NCBI GenBank assembly: GCA_011316305.1
Contig: SAUG01000007.1
Span: 248,001-312,000, forward strand
Length of the DNA: 64,000 bases
Reading direction: 5' to 3'
Source: Rusavskia elegans
Taxonomy: Eukaryota; Ascomycota; Lecanoromycetes; Teloschistales; Teloschistaceae
The position numbers were made by a program, and so were the translations under genes. The notes below the pieces were generated by a model. It did no database searches. It had not been told where the DNA came from and saw only the letters and a program-made list of their open reading frames with translations. Of this stretch, positions 38,831-49,560 are shown one piece after another (within the stretch, counting starts at the first letter, position 1; every line of letters begins with the position of its first letter).

Positions 38831-39183
38831 TAGCGCGAATAAAGAAGATATTTATATATTTATTAGAGACGCCGGAAATAACAATATTTATAATAATAAT
38901 TCCTATAGAAAAGAGTTCTCTCTAGAGGCCTACCTAGTATATAGCTTCTCCGTTAATTTTAATAATACTAGAGATATTTAGCAAGATTTATAGCTATAGA
39001 TATATAATTTATACCTCTTTTCCCAGAACTTTAGTAACGCTAACGAGCTCGCAGACTATAGAGCCTATTTCTATAGCGTCGATCTAGATCTTTTAGCCAG
39101 AAATAGATAAAGAAATAATAGGATTTTAATTAATATATACGCGATAATATATATACCTTTAAGCCTAGATTCTAGAAGTACGC

Positions 39184-39620
39184 TACTATAAATACTATCT
39201 TATTTAATAAAACGAATCTAAACGTATATATCGGTATAGATAGCAGAGCTTCTATTATCGACCGTTCTTTTTTATCTAAAGGTATTAATTTAGCTATAAT
39301 TATAGAGAAAACGATACCGGTTATCTTTAAAGGCGTTTACAGTTTCTAACTATACGATCGAGTTACTAAATTTAATATTTAATTTATAGGATTTAAAATC
39401 AAAGTATCTATAATAGTATATTTAGTAGATAATCTATAATCAGGTTTTATTATCGGCCTAAACTAATTAGAGAATCTCGATATAATTCTATATTTTAAGA
39501 GACGTATTATAACTATTAGTGAAAAAGAGGTTAAATTTATATATTCCGGAAACGTTAATTCGAATAAAATTCTATTAATATATATTAGAGTCTTAAAGCT
39601 ACTATTTATTATATATAAAA
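39184..39620 (+). pseudogene. Retroviral-type aspartic protease, RIP-inactivated
   Basis: The plus-strand frame reads NLNVYIGIDSRASIIDRSF, with the putative catalytic Asp codon at 39,239-39,241. The motif is D-S-R-A-S where active enzymes have D-S/T-G-A; AGA is one G-to-A change from GGA. Downstream, about 39,441-39,480, it reads SGFIIGLN-stop-LENLDII, matching the (I)(L/I)G-x-(D/N)-W-L motif near the end of these proteases once TAA is taken as CAA or TAG-type damage of TGG. Several in-frame TAA/TAG break it. The enzyme would cleave the element's own polyprotein. The fold call is fairly secure from the two motifs and their ~65-residue spacing. Confidence 0.65.
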
Positions 39621-39779
39621 AGCGCCAGGAAAAGTAGATAATATTAACGAAAGCGATAAGCAAACCGAAGCTAAAAGCTATATTTAATTTGATTCTAGCT
39701 AATTAGAATCAAGCGTAAATAAATTCTTTAGAAATTTAAATTCCTGTTTATTTAACTAATAATAAAACGGACTTATTAG

Positions 39780-40127
39780 CTTCTAGAAATTTCGTTACTA
39801 ATTCCGCTTCCACCTCCCCCCCCCTCGTTATATATATATATAAACGCTATATCTATATCGCCTCGTCTAATCGTAAACTACGCCGTTATTAATACTCTAG
39901 CTTATATTAATAACGGTATCTCGATTTAATTAGTTAGAAGCCTGCGCAGGTATAAAAGATCCTAGAGAAGGCTTATAGAGACAAGTAAACAGCTCTAAGA
40001 GCTATACGACGCGCGTAGAAGAGATAGCGGATATATTTAGACGTGTACTATATATAGTAGAGTTAATAATTTCGCTAGCGTTCGTTATAGTATCGAAAAC
40101 GATACCTTTTTCTCTTTTTAGAGTATT
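39780..40127 (+). other. Less-mutated tail of the LTR element with C-run and TATA-like motif
   Basis: This is the non-coding stretch between the protease frame and the right LTR. It has a run of about nine C (near 39,812-39,824), an AT run (39,831-39,842), and tataaaag at 39,951-39,958. CA and TG are more frequent here than in the coding part. Its last ~60 bases resemble the equivalent tail of the 44,089 element (ending ctttttagagtatt). I see no purine tract of the usual kind before the right LTR. Confidence 0.4.
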
Positions 40128-40309
40128 TATTATAGAGCAAGCTTTTATAAAGCCGAAAGATATATAATAAGTTACTCGATTAGATTTAGTACGGCTCGCT
40201 AGATTAGATAGCGGCTTTGGTACGTACCTTTTATACCCGCAGGCCTCTTCTATAGAATAACAATCCTTCTACCATCCAATTATTATCTATATTTGACCTC
40301 GTCATAACA
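40128..40309 (+). repeat. Right LTR, 182 bp
   Basis: The pair of 37,065-37,246. It ends cgtcataaca, an unmutated ATAACA end, and is followed by atctg. Differences from the left LTR are C/T and G/A. Confidence 0.88.
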
Positions 40310-40314
40310 ATCTG

Positions 40315-40618
40315 ATAGATTATTCATCTAAATATTATTCAATATACTATTTTAATCACTACGGAAAACTATTTACTTTAATATTTTATCTTTTATTTAG
40401 TAATAGATTTTTATCTACTACAAATTTTAATTTTCTATAGATTGAAATCGTATCTTTATCTAATATTCGAATCCCGTCTATTTTCAATTTAAAGTATTAA
40501 ACAATCCGTAATCGAAGTAAAAAAGAAAATTTTTATTACTAGTTTCTGTAATATAATTTAGTAGAAATTAGACTTTTTCTATAGCTACTATCCTAGATTG
40601 AAGTTATATACTAAAGTA
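40315..40618 (+). other. Unit 2 segment between two insertions
   Basis: Pairs with about 20,740-21,050 in unit 1. Nothing else seen. Confidence 0.5.
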
Positions 40619-40628
40619 TATAGTCTAT

Positions 40629-41571
40629 TTATTTAGTTAATTTGGTTTTGGTTTTAGTACCCGGTGAACCAATGGTTCGGTAAGCAAATCAAGCGTTGGT
40701 ATACCAGTATTAAATATACGGTAGCAAAATTTATATCTAAATTCAGTTAACGTAAATAACGGTTCTTTCTATAGAATTTTAATTAAATTTTACTTAGTAA
40801 TATAACGTATCCTTCTACCGATAATTTAATATAGAAATTTTTATAGATAAATATACCTCGCAGTTATCGCTTCTTTTTCTTTTACTAGTAATATAAGTCC
40901 CTTATAAATACTATAACTTACTAAAAGCCTTTACGTACGTATATACTCCCGCTAATAGCTATAGCTATAAGCTAAACCAGACGGTAGTATCTATATCCGT
41001 AATAATTATATCTACCTGTACGGTTATTAATTACCTTATTATAGCTAGAGTAACCTATTTTAACTTCGATAATAATAGCCTCTTTACCGCCTTTAAAACG
41101 TACTATCTGACCTTTCTATCCCCCTTTAACCTAATCGACCGGGTAAAGCTTCTAGCCGTAGTAGCCAGCGTACTATCTAGCGACCTTCTTAAAACTAGGT
41201 AGACTAAAAAGTATTTTAATAGTTTAGTAGAACGTTTAGATACAGGTTATATAATAAATATAGCCGAGACGATAGACGTAGATAATTACTTTATAGTATA
41301 GTAGGTAGATATAGCGGAAATATTAGAAGCTGATAATTATATATAACGTCGAAGAAGGACTGGATAGTAGAGGATTTATAATCGAATAAAAAAGGAAATA
41401 GTTAAATAGAAGTAATTAACTGCGCTATAAATCTTGTCTAACGAACTTTAGCTGTAAAAATTTTTTTATACGTGAAATACAACAATCGTTGCCGTATATA
41501 ACGTTGATGAAATATATATATATATATGAAAACTTAATATAATTCCAGACAGAAGCCCTCCAGAGGGGGTC
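40629..41571 (+). mobile_element. Element D, copy 2 (943 bp)
   Basis: The 10-mer tatagtctat lies just outside both ends (40,619-40,628 and 41,572-41,581), a likely target duplication. The element opens with a T/G-rich ttggttttggttttag block followed by acccggtgaaccaatggttc, which contains a gaacc/ggttc inverted repeat, and closes with an AT run and a ccctccagaggggg palindrome (about 41,557-41,570). It interrupts unit 2, where unit 1 is continuous near 21,050. Confidence 0.75.
40970..41346 (+). pseudogene. Conserved unknown protein of element D (copy 2)
   Basis: The plus-strand frame ending at TAA 41,344-41,346 reads VIIISTCTVINYLIIARVTY, then LIDRVKLLAVVASVLSSDLL and LDTGYIINIAETIDVDNYFI. 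Three TAG in frame, all convertible from CAG or TGG. Upstream, relative to copy 3, a few bases are missing near 40,880-40,910, which shifts the frame. No domain recognised. Copies 1-3 agree at most codons. Confidence 0.5.
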
Positions 41572-41581
41572 TATAGTCTAT

Positions 41582-42126
41582 AGACATATAATTACTTTAA
41601 ATATCTCGATATTAGTTACTCTAATCGCTTATATAAAATCTAATTATCTATAGTAATAATAGATATCTTTTTCCGGAAAAATTCTATAAAAAGTAAAAAT
41701 TCGAAAATCCGCTATTAATACAATTTAAAATAGCTATATTAGTAATATTATACTTAAATGATGATATAGGCTAGCGATGTATAAAATAAATTTTTTTTTT
41801 TTTCTATCGATTTAATATAGCGTATTCGCTTTTTATATTATATAAATATATTAATATTATTTATTAGAAAAGTTTTATTAGATTATATAACGTATATGTA
41901 TTTTATTTCGAATAATCTAAATTACTTTTTATCTATTTTCGTTTATTAAATTGATATAGATTTTATTAATATAAAAATTATCTAATATTAAATTACAACG
42001 TATTTATTTAAATTAGTAACAATATTCTAAAAGTAATAAATACTTTGTACTAGCCAAACCTGCCAAGACAATTGTAAATAAAAAGCTGAATATATATTCG
42101 AAAGCTTTCGTCCGAACTTCAAACGA
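41582..42126 (+). other. Unit 2 segment
   Basis: Pairs with about 21,060-21,590. No gene seen. Confidence 0.5.
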
Positions 42127-42134
42127 CTCCCGAG

Positions 42135-42294
42135 TAGACTGGCTACTTCGAACCAAAGTGGCGATTCGACTTCGCGATAAACGTGGCTAATACGTCTAAT
42201 TTACTAGTTAAAGTTTGTCTCCTTTCTAATACGGTTAGAAAATCAAACCCGAGATACGAACTCGGGTTCGAAACCCGACAAAACGGCCAATCTA
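42135..42294 (+). mobile_element. MITE-A copy 6, 160 bp
   Basis: tagactggct...ggccaatcta. Flanks ctcccgag (42,127-42,134) and ttcccgat (42,295-42,302) match at 6 of 8, with one of the two differences of RIP type. It keeps the tttctaa...ttagaaa hairpin (42,223-42,241) and cgggttcgaaacccg (42,263-42,277). Confidence 0.85.
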
Positions 42295-42302
42295 TTCCCG
42301 AT

Positions 42303-44083
42303 ATCTTCTATATTACTCTAACGATCCAATTCTTTCTTTAGTAGTTTTAAACGATCGAAATCATTCGGCGGTTCGGATAATTTCCGTCGTAAATAACTAC
42401 CGAAAATAGTATCGATAAGTACGATATCTTAGAAGACGGATATTAAAAGCTATATTATAAATTCGTATAAAAGCGACGGCGCTAGAAACGGAAGTAACGA
42501 AAACTCTCGCGATTATTCGATCTAAAAAAGTTCCAATTATAATTTCTATTAGAATATAAATATAGTTTCTATCTGTTTCGATCTAAATAGTAATATTGGA
42601 TAGTAATAATAATAGTAGTAATAATTTAACAAATTATAGATATCGCTAGAAGTAAAGTTTTATAAAATATATTTTCGATTCTTCGGCTAAAATCTCGTAG
42701 AATTTAAAGAGATATTCGATTTGTCTATCGGTTATACGTAATTCGCGTTCTTTGTAGTTATTAGTTAGTACTATCTATAAGAGAAGCTGCAGAAAGTCTT
42801 ATATAACTAATTATTTTATCGCTAGCGGCTATATTAACCCGGCGTTTTTTCGCCGCCTATTTTTTACTATTAGCGAACTAGAATACTCGTAATAAGTTTA
42901 CGTATATACGATAGAGTAGCAATTTAACGTTCTATTTTCTAGAATTCGTAATAGCTATTGATAACGGTCGCGAGAACTTTTATACTATAGAATAGATTAT
43001 AGATAGATAAATTTTTTAAGCCGTAGAGTATAACGTCGAATAATTATATAAAGATATATCAAATCTTGATTATCGTCTCGATATAGAATAATCTGAGATA
43101 GAATAGATTTTTGCTTAATAGAAACTTCTAGCTAAAGCCCGTAATATCGTTTAAATATACAACGACGTAGTAAAATTGGAAAATCTTCTAGAAATAAAGT
43201 AAAATTCTATTAGATAAAAATCGATAGCTATAGAAAGTAGTATTATATAAATATACTAAAGCGTTTTAGAATTGAAATTAATTAGAGTAGCTTTTAATAG
43301 CGTAACTGATTTACTAGAAATAAAATAGGTTTTTATTAGATAGAAATCTATAATCGTAGAGCGTGATAAAATATAAGTATACTAAAACGTTATAAAATTA
43401 GATTTAATCCGAATAGCGTTAAATAGAGTAACTAGTTCGGTAATAGTAAAGCTTTCAAACTAGTCTACTAGCAAATCGATTCTAGATAACTAGAACGACT
43501 AAAATAATTCTATTCTATATAGCTATAAATTATAAATATATACTATTAGATAAAGATTCGACGATAATTTTAGCTATATACTATTAATCTATTTAAATAA
43601 AATAGATAGATACTATAGAATGATTTTATATATAATATTAAAAGTAGACGAATCCGCTGATTTAGAAATAGTAGATTTTTTAATACCAATTTTCGAGAGT
43701 TTCGAAAGAATTATATTTAATTACTACTATTAGCGCTCGCGAATAATATACGTCTAAGCAAAACTATTTAGTAATTCTCGGAAAACTAGCGTATAAACAA
43801 TATTAATTTATAGATATTTTAGATAATATTAATAGATATCGTATAAATAATCTAAAATATATTTATTTTAGATTTTTATAGAATCGGATTTTTTTAATTT
43901 AATAGTTTTGTTTCGGATTTAACGATAACTATTCTTAATATTAGCTAAATATCGAACGGGATCTAGTAGATAATTAACTATTTTAACGATTTATATTGTA
44001 ATAAAAATCGTTTCGAATTAAAAAACATCTAAAAGAAAAAAGTATATTAGCGGATATAAGTTTTAATTAAAACTCTAGTATTA
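42303..44083 (+). other. Unit 2 segment with a plus-strand broken frame
   Basis: Pairs with 21,600-23,330 of unit 1. Around 42,830-43,190 the plus-strand frame shared with unit 1 reads AAYFLLLAN and then LTFYFLEFVIAIDNGREN, with TAG/TAA breaks. It includes an extra ~250 bp near 43,200-43,450 in which short blocks (attctattagataaaaatcg and similar) recur, suggesting a small internal duplication. The family is not recognised. Confidence 0.45.
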
Positions 44084-44088
44084 TAACG

Positions 44089-45821
44089 AGATCAAATATA
44101 GATAATAATTGGATTGTAAAAGGTTTTATTAAGGTTGTATTAAGGTTGATATTCTATAGAAGAGGCCTGCGAGTATAAAAAGTGCGTGCTAAAGCCGTTA
44201 TCTAATCTAGCGAGCCGTACTAAACCTAATCGGGTTATTTCTTTATATACCTCTCGGTTTTATAAGAGTTTACTCAATAATAAATATTCTAAAAAAAGAA
44301 GTAGAAAGCGTAAAAAAGGCGGAAACTACGGAGCTAGCGACGGAAGCGTTTACGTAGTCTAATTTAAAAGCAGCTAATTAACTGGCTTTTACTACGTTGG
44401 ATAGAAACTAGATTAGAGTTTTTAGATTGAGTTTTCTAATTGGTCGGTTCAATTTTAAACAAGTATTACGTAACTATAATAAGACAAATTTTTAGATAGC
44501 TGTATAATTATTATATAAACGCGTTTATAAAGCGAAAGGTAGAAAGGAGATTTTTCGTATAATTTAACTGACTTGACAGATGATATAGAATCGAATTCGG
44601 GGAGATTTCGATAATATAAAGGGGCAGATATTTGCGAAAGCGTTATAGGGGGCGCTAGAGGTACGTTCTCGATAATTTATACTAGAGTAGAGGTTTTCTC
44701 GGGTGCCGGGGCTGTTTTTAGTACGGAAATTAAAGTGCTAGGAAGAGATAGAGATAATTTAGGCTTAAATAATAGATATAGAGTTAAAGGAGCGGAATAA
44801 GATTTCTCAGTCGTTTTCTTCGTATAAAAGGCCTCGATATATCTATAGAATTGACTGTTTAACGAGAATCTCTCCGGGCAGCGTTTGTATTTATAGAGAT
44901 ACTAAAAACGGAAGGCGGCCTGCAATTGATTAATTTCCGCAAAGGCCTTCTGTTTTGCTTTCTCGGCTCGTTATTTTTGCTGCTGCTGCCTAAAAAGCTT
45001 TTATTATTATCTGGCAAGTTCTTCTTGCTGCCTTTTAATCCCGATTTTATATAGGATAGAAATACGTATAGGCTTTGCTTTTTAACGTGCTCGTTCTTTC
45101 TCGAGCGCTCGTGAAAAGGTCTGTATAATACCTTGCCTTATTTACGTATTAGGCTCCTAAATCTCTACGTATTCGAGATATTCCGTAAAACGTTACTTAA
45201 TATATTCTAGTATAGCGTTCTTATATACGTACGAAAGCAGCTATCCGATCAAATTCTTAAAGTTTTAATCCGCTATAGCGAAAGCGTATAAGAAGTAGAT
45301 TAACCTTTACGTTAATCCCGGCGATTTAGCGTATATTTATTAGAGAGAACTAGAGATTTAGGTAAAGATTTAGTATTAGAGGCCTAGGATCTCGGTAGAA
45401 GGGTTTGAAAAACTAAAGTCTCGATAGAGAACTAGAGATTATACTAAACAGCGTAGAAAAAACAGGTAAAATTTACTAGGGGCTCTACGAGAGCTAGTAA
45501 TACCGTAGAAGCAGATAGAGATACTAGAAAAAGATAACTAGGTATTCTGCTTACTACTTAACGAGTAGAAAAACTGAGAATCCTACGATAGATAACGTAG
45601 AAGGAAAGACCTAATTATTACAATCATTTTTTATAACAAGGTTAAATATAGATAATAATTAGGTTATAGAAAGATTTATTAAAGTTAATATTCTATAGAA
45701 AAGGCCTGCGGGTACAAAAAGTGCGTGTCAAGGCCGCTATCTAATCTAACGAGCCGTACTAAACCTAATCGCGCAATTTATTCACATGTTTTTCGGCCTT
45801 ATAAAAGCTTGTTCCATAACA
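44089..45821 (-). mobile_element. Short LTR element, 1,733 bp, different payload
   Basis: Two LTRs in the same orientation (44,089-44,282 and 45,629-45,821) belong to the same family as those at 37,065-40,309 but lie in opposite orientation. It is flanked exactly by tctag (44,084-44,088 and 45,822-45,826). The interior is only 1,346 bp, markedly richer in GC and with more CA/TG than its surroundings. Its ends next to the LTRs (cgtagg leader block near 45,590, tail near 44,290-44,340) resemble those of the longer element, while the middle does not. It lacks any pol domain and must be non-autonomous. Confidence 0.85.
44283..45628 (-). pseudogene. Glutamine/arginine-rich unknown protein of the short LTR element
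   Basis: The minus-strand frame from about 45,300 down to 44,440 has only a handful of stops, all TAG/TAA. It reads EYIKxRFTEYLEYVEI, then RQQEELARxxxKLFRQQQQK (x = TAG or TAA) with a strongly helical, possibly coiled-coil Q/K/R/A segment (about 45,040-44,950), then YLYKYKRCPERFSLNSQFY and a Ser/Pro-rich stretch (LSLSLPSTLISVLKTAPAPE). No domain recognised. It could be a captured gene or a diverged gag. Compared with neighbours its RIP load is low. Confidence 0.5.
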
Positions 45822-45826
45822 TCTAG

Positions 45827-46253
45827 ATAGAGTAACAAAGGATTCTAGTATTTAAGTAATAGATATTTAAATTATAAGACAGTAAAAATAGTTATTTAAA
45901 GATTTTTAAATATACGTCTACTTTAGTAATTCCTACTATTAGAAAGATCTTTTATTTTTTATTTTATAATTCGCGAGGAATAAACGAATAGTTTAGTAAT
46001 AGTTGCCAAATATATAGTATTAGGTTGAAAGTAATCTGATTTAATATAGAAAAAATCAAATAGAATCTACTCTATACTAAACGAAAATATAAATAAATAA
46101 TAAAATAGATTCTAAAATAGTAAATTTTATAGAATAGAATAAAGATCGAAGATTCGAAAATATAAAATTAATACGTAGTAGAAACTTTTCGATTCTAGAA
46201 TCTATTAAAAGTACCGCGGTAAACGCTAATTTAGAAACTAGATCTTTCGTTTA
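45827..46253 (+). other. Unit 2 segment
   Basis: Pairs with about 23,290-23,670 in unit 1. No gene. Ends at tctat, target duplication of the next element. Confidence 0.5.
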
Positions 46254-46258
46254 TCTAT

Positions 46259-46661
46259 TATTTCCATGATTCCACAGAAGTATTTACGTTTATTAATTAG
46301 ATAAACGAACTAATAGTTCAGTCCAGTTAGAGCCGCTAGGGCCGCGGGATCGTTTTTACTTAATAGATCGGCCCTATCGGGTATATCGTCCTTTTTACTA
46401 TAAATATCGCTTTTTATATCTAGTAGATAGCTTTTTTTATTAGTTATAAATATAATTACTAAAAACCGCTCTTTTTCTCTTTTATAATTATCTATATAAT
46501 AAAATCGTCTTATAATATTATAATCTTATCTTTACGATTATACGGGACTAGTTACGATAACCTATATTAGGACTTTTTTATTGTTTAATAACTCGGACTA
46601 CGTCTATAGCTATAGTTAGATTTAAACGTAACGCTTTCTAATATATAGAGATATTATATTT
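46259..46661 (+). repeat. Left LTR of the Gypsy-like element
   Basis: Begins tatttccatgattccacag and ends near gatattatattt. Contains the cgtaacgcttt block near the right end. Related to 535-948 (reverse). Confidence 0.8.
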
Positions 46662-46739
46662 TAACGATTTACTATATTAGTTTCGTTATTCTATTCTATA
46701 GATCGAACCGATGCTATTAAAACGGCTACGTTAAATATC

Positions 46740-47290
46740 TATAAAAAAAGATAGAAGATCTTTAAAGCTATAGTTTATCTGGATAAATATATAATTCGTA
46801 TTATAAATTAACTATATTTCGAACGAAGTAGTTAAAGTTTTATTTATAATATTATATCTAAAAAAGGCAGCTTTTAATTAGATATAGTCCCGTATAGAAG
46901 ACTATTTTAATAATTCGAAGAAATAAAGAGAGGATAAAATAGTCTAGAACTTTTATAACTTTAGTAATTTAATTATAGCTATAAAAAAAGTCTTCTGTAA
47001 TAGTAATAAAGATAGAATAATAAAAATAAAACTAATAGTTCTAAAATAGTAGAAGTCGATAGATATCTATACTATTTTAGAAGAGTAGCTTATAAATTAA
47101 ACTAGAAAGATTTAGCTCTAAAAGCCTACTTCTATAAAAGATTTAATAAGAGAAGTAAAGAAACTATAGTAGTAATCGAAAAACCTAATTTACTAGTAGA
47201 AATAATTAAGCTAGTAATAAGAATCGATACTAGATAGTATATAAAATATATAGATAAATAGGCGCTTAGTAAAATAGGACCCGTTGAAAG
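46740..47290 (+). pseudogene. Gag of a Ty3/Gypsy-type retrotransposon, RIP-broken
   Basis: The plus-strand frame reads YLKKAAFN-stop-I-stop-SRIEDYFNN at about 46,854-46,910. It continues with EDKIV, FYNFSNLIIAIKKVF, NSNKDRIIKIKLIVLK and, after a small frame change, a segment resembling the end of the domain near 47,120-47,230. This follows the common fungal gag pattern: Y-L-x-G-A-A-x-x-W, F.....F...L...F, R....L..L.Q.....Y...F, with G and W/Q codons lost to G-to-A and C-to-T. In-frame stops are TAG/TAA. Assigned from pattern and order, not from a search. It would form the virus-like particle shell of the element. Confidence 0.65.
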
Positions 47291-47299
47291 ATAGTTTAA

Positions 47300-49150
47300 A
47301 GAAAATCTAATAGAATTTAATATTATCGAATCTAAAAAATTATAGACTAAAGCTTATTACTTATTTAGAAAAATCCGATGCTTTAAAAGAAATTATCTAA
47401 GTAAAGAGATAATAGAGATAATAGAATATTAGTTCGAGATAATAGAAAAATTACCCGAGGAAAAAGCTAGTAAAAATATAACGAAAAGTGAAATAGCCTG
47501 CTATAATAAAAATTATCTTATCTATCTATAAAATAAAGGGGAATTAGGATAATATCCTACGGAATCAAAAAGTAAAAAAAGAATAAAGAAAATAGTAATA
47601 AAATCTAAGCTATACTAGACCGAAAAATCTTTTATATCGGCGCTAAAAGTTAAAGTCGGAAGTTATTAGACGATAGCTCTAATAAATAGTAAAAAAGAAA
47701 ATAAAATTATAAAGAGACTATACGAAGAAATAGCGGGTTATATTTTAAAACGCTCTATTAAAAATAGTAGAATTAAAGAAGTCGAAATTAAGATTAAAAA
47801 TAGAATTATCGGAATTATTAACTTTATATTAATTATAAACTAAAGATAATATATTGTTTTTGAAAACGAATAGAAAGAATCTATTTCTAGAATACTAGTA
47901 TATAAATATATCGTTAGAAAAAAATTAGAGCTATAGATAATATATCTCTTTATATATAAAAACTTTCTATATAAAAAACTCGACGTTATATTCTCTGCAG
48001 ATTACTAGTAAATCCGCGATCTAGATAAGAAATTCAAGGAAGAAGGCGAGATATAGAAAACTAAAATCTGGAAAGAATCCGAATATCTATTATAATAATT
48101 AGCCGATAAATATAATAAAAGCTACGAATTAATTTAATAGCTATAGATAGACTACGTTAAAAGAGTCTAATATGGCGAATATAGCTATATCTTAGAATAG
48201 AGTTTAAATATAGTATAAAAAACGCTAGACTATAGACTAAATATATAACCGAAAGACGAAGAATTTAGCTGGTCTCTATTATTATCGTCCTGGAACAAAA
48301 TAATAGCTAAAGAATAAAAATTAACTAAAATATTAAAAGACACGGAAGTAATTTATAATATTAATATATAATCTATATTGAAGGTACTAGATAAAGAAAT
48401 TTTTAACTAGATGCTTTTTTATATATTTATCGCCTAAACTGGCTAGGAGAAAATAAAATCTTCTAAATCTAAACCGGATATTAATTTATTAAAAACCTTT
48501 TACGCGGTTAGCGTAAAATTACTAGTTAAATTAAAAGAAATAGAATTATTAATTTTATCGAGCTTCGATAAAACGTACAGCTTTTAGATAATAAGATAAT
48601 CTTTTTTCTTTTTAAAAGCCACAAAATACTAAATAAAGCGAATCTATTTTACTAGTAAACGATAAATGTTTAGCTCGCGAATAGATAAATTATTATAATT
48701 TTCCTTTTAATAGAGATATAACGATTGGATTTCCTAGTTTTCTTTTAAATATTCGGATACCGTATCCTCGATTTTAATACAGAACTTGGTCTTTTTAGAT
48801 TTAAATCGCTTTCCTTTAAAAATTAATTTAAGACGTAATAATAGAAAAGAGTAAAATATATAGATCGATTTCGAAATAATATAATATAGCCTTTTAGATC
48901 TAGTATACTCCTTATAAATATCGATATTCGAAAAAACTTTATAAACTTTAGATAGATTACGCGAGTAATAATTATACAGAAATAGTATCGTTTATTTTCG
49001 ATACTAGATATATTAGTAGAATTTTTAGATAGGAAACGGAAGAACGCCTAGTAAATTCGTAATAAAAAAAAGAAATTAATAAAAGACGGATATGTTTTAT
49101 ACCTTGTAGATACGAATATACTACGAAAAAAGCGTTATAGAAGAGGTTAT
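47300..49150 (+). pseudogene. Remaining interior of the Gypsy-like element
   Basis: At 47,354-47,396 the frame gives YYLFRKIRCFKRNY, whose spacing resembles a CCHC zinc knuckle after gag with most Cys/His codons lost; this is weak. A further frame near 48,410-48,900 reads KSSKSKPDINLLKTFYAVSV and later SFDKTYSF. No reverse transcriptase, RNase H or integrase signature found. Whether these are diverged pol remnants or another gene is open. Confidence 0.35.
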
Positions 49151-49152
49151 TT

Positions 49153-49555
49153 TATATCTATAACTCTATAAAAGTATTTACGCTTATTAATTAGATAAAC
49201 GAACTAATAGTTTAGTCTAAATTGGGCTATTAGAGCCGTAGGGCTACCTCTATTTAGTAGGTCGGCTCTATCGAGTATATCGGCCCTTTTACTATATATA
49301 TCGCTTTTTATATTTAGCAGATAGCTTCTTTCGTTAGAAATTAATATAATTACTAAATACCGTTTTATTTCTTTTTTATAATTATCTATATAACGAAGAC
49401 CATTTATAATATTATAATCTTATCTTTATAGTTATATAGGACTAGTTACGATAATCTACGCTAGGATTCCTTTACTATTTAGTAGTTCGGACTACGCCTA
49501 CGGCTGTAGCTAGACTCGAGCGTAACGCTCTTTGATATACAAAGACGTTATACTA
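49153..49555 (+). repeat. Right LTR of the Gypsy-like element
   Basis: The pair of 46,259-46,661. Begins tatatctataactctataa, a more heavily RIP-altered form of the left start. Ends near gttatacta before tctat. Confidence 0.8.
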
Positions 49556-49560
49556 TCTAT

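Larger units (their letters stand above)
37065..40309 (+). mobile_element. LTR retroelement with gag-like and protease regions, no RT
   Basis: It is bounded by two 182-bp LTRs in the same orientation (37,065-37,246 and 40,128-40,309), each TG...CA before RIP, and flanked exactly by atctg (37,060-37,064 and 40,310-40,314). The 2.9-kb interior is open on the plus strand apart from TAG/TAA. It includes a gag-like region (about 38,460-38,800) and an aspartic protease (about 39,224-39,490). No reverse transcriptase or integrase fits in the remaining space and none is seen, so it depends on another element. It interrupts unit 2; the host reads through from 37,059 to 40,315 as in unit 1 at about 20,740. 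Confidence 0.88.
46259..49555 (+). mobile_element. Gypsy-like LTR element, 3.3 kb, gag but no RT
   Basis: LTRs of about 403 bp (46,259-46,661 and 49,153-49,555) are in direct orientation, flanked by tctat (46,254-46,258 and 49,556-49,560). The host sequence resumes as in unit 1 (23,665-23,700). The interior encodes a gag on the plus strand and further broken frames, but there is no room for a full pol and no RT or integrase motif is visible. LTR ends are set by aligning the two copies and the target duplication, so they may be off by a few bases. Confidence 0.82.

Noticed and set aside
39463..39663. Minus-strand open frame
   Set aside because: Antisense to the protease C-terminal region of the LTR element.
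47354..47396. CCHC zinc knuckle of the Gypsy-like gag
   Set aside because: Only the spacing and neighbouring residues fit; at least two expected Cys/His codons cannot be derived by RIP-type changes alone, so it is mentioned but not called.
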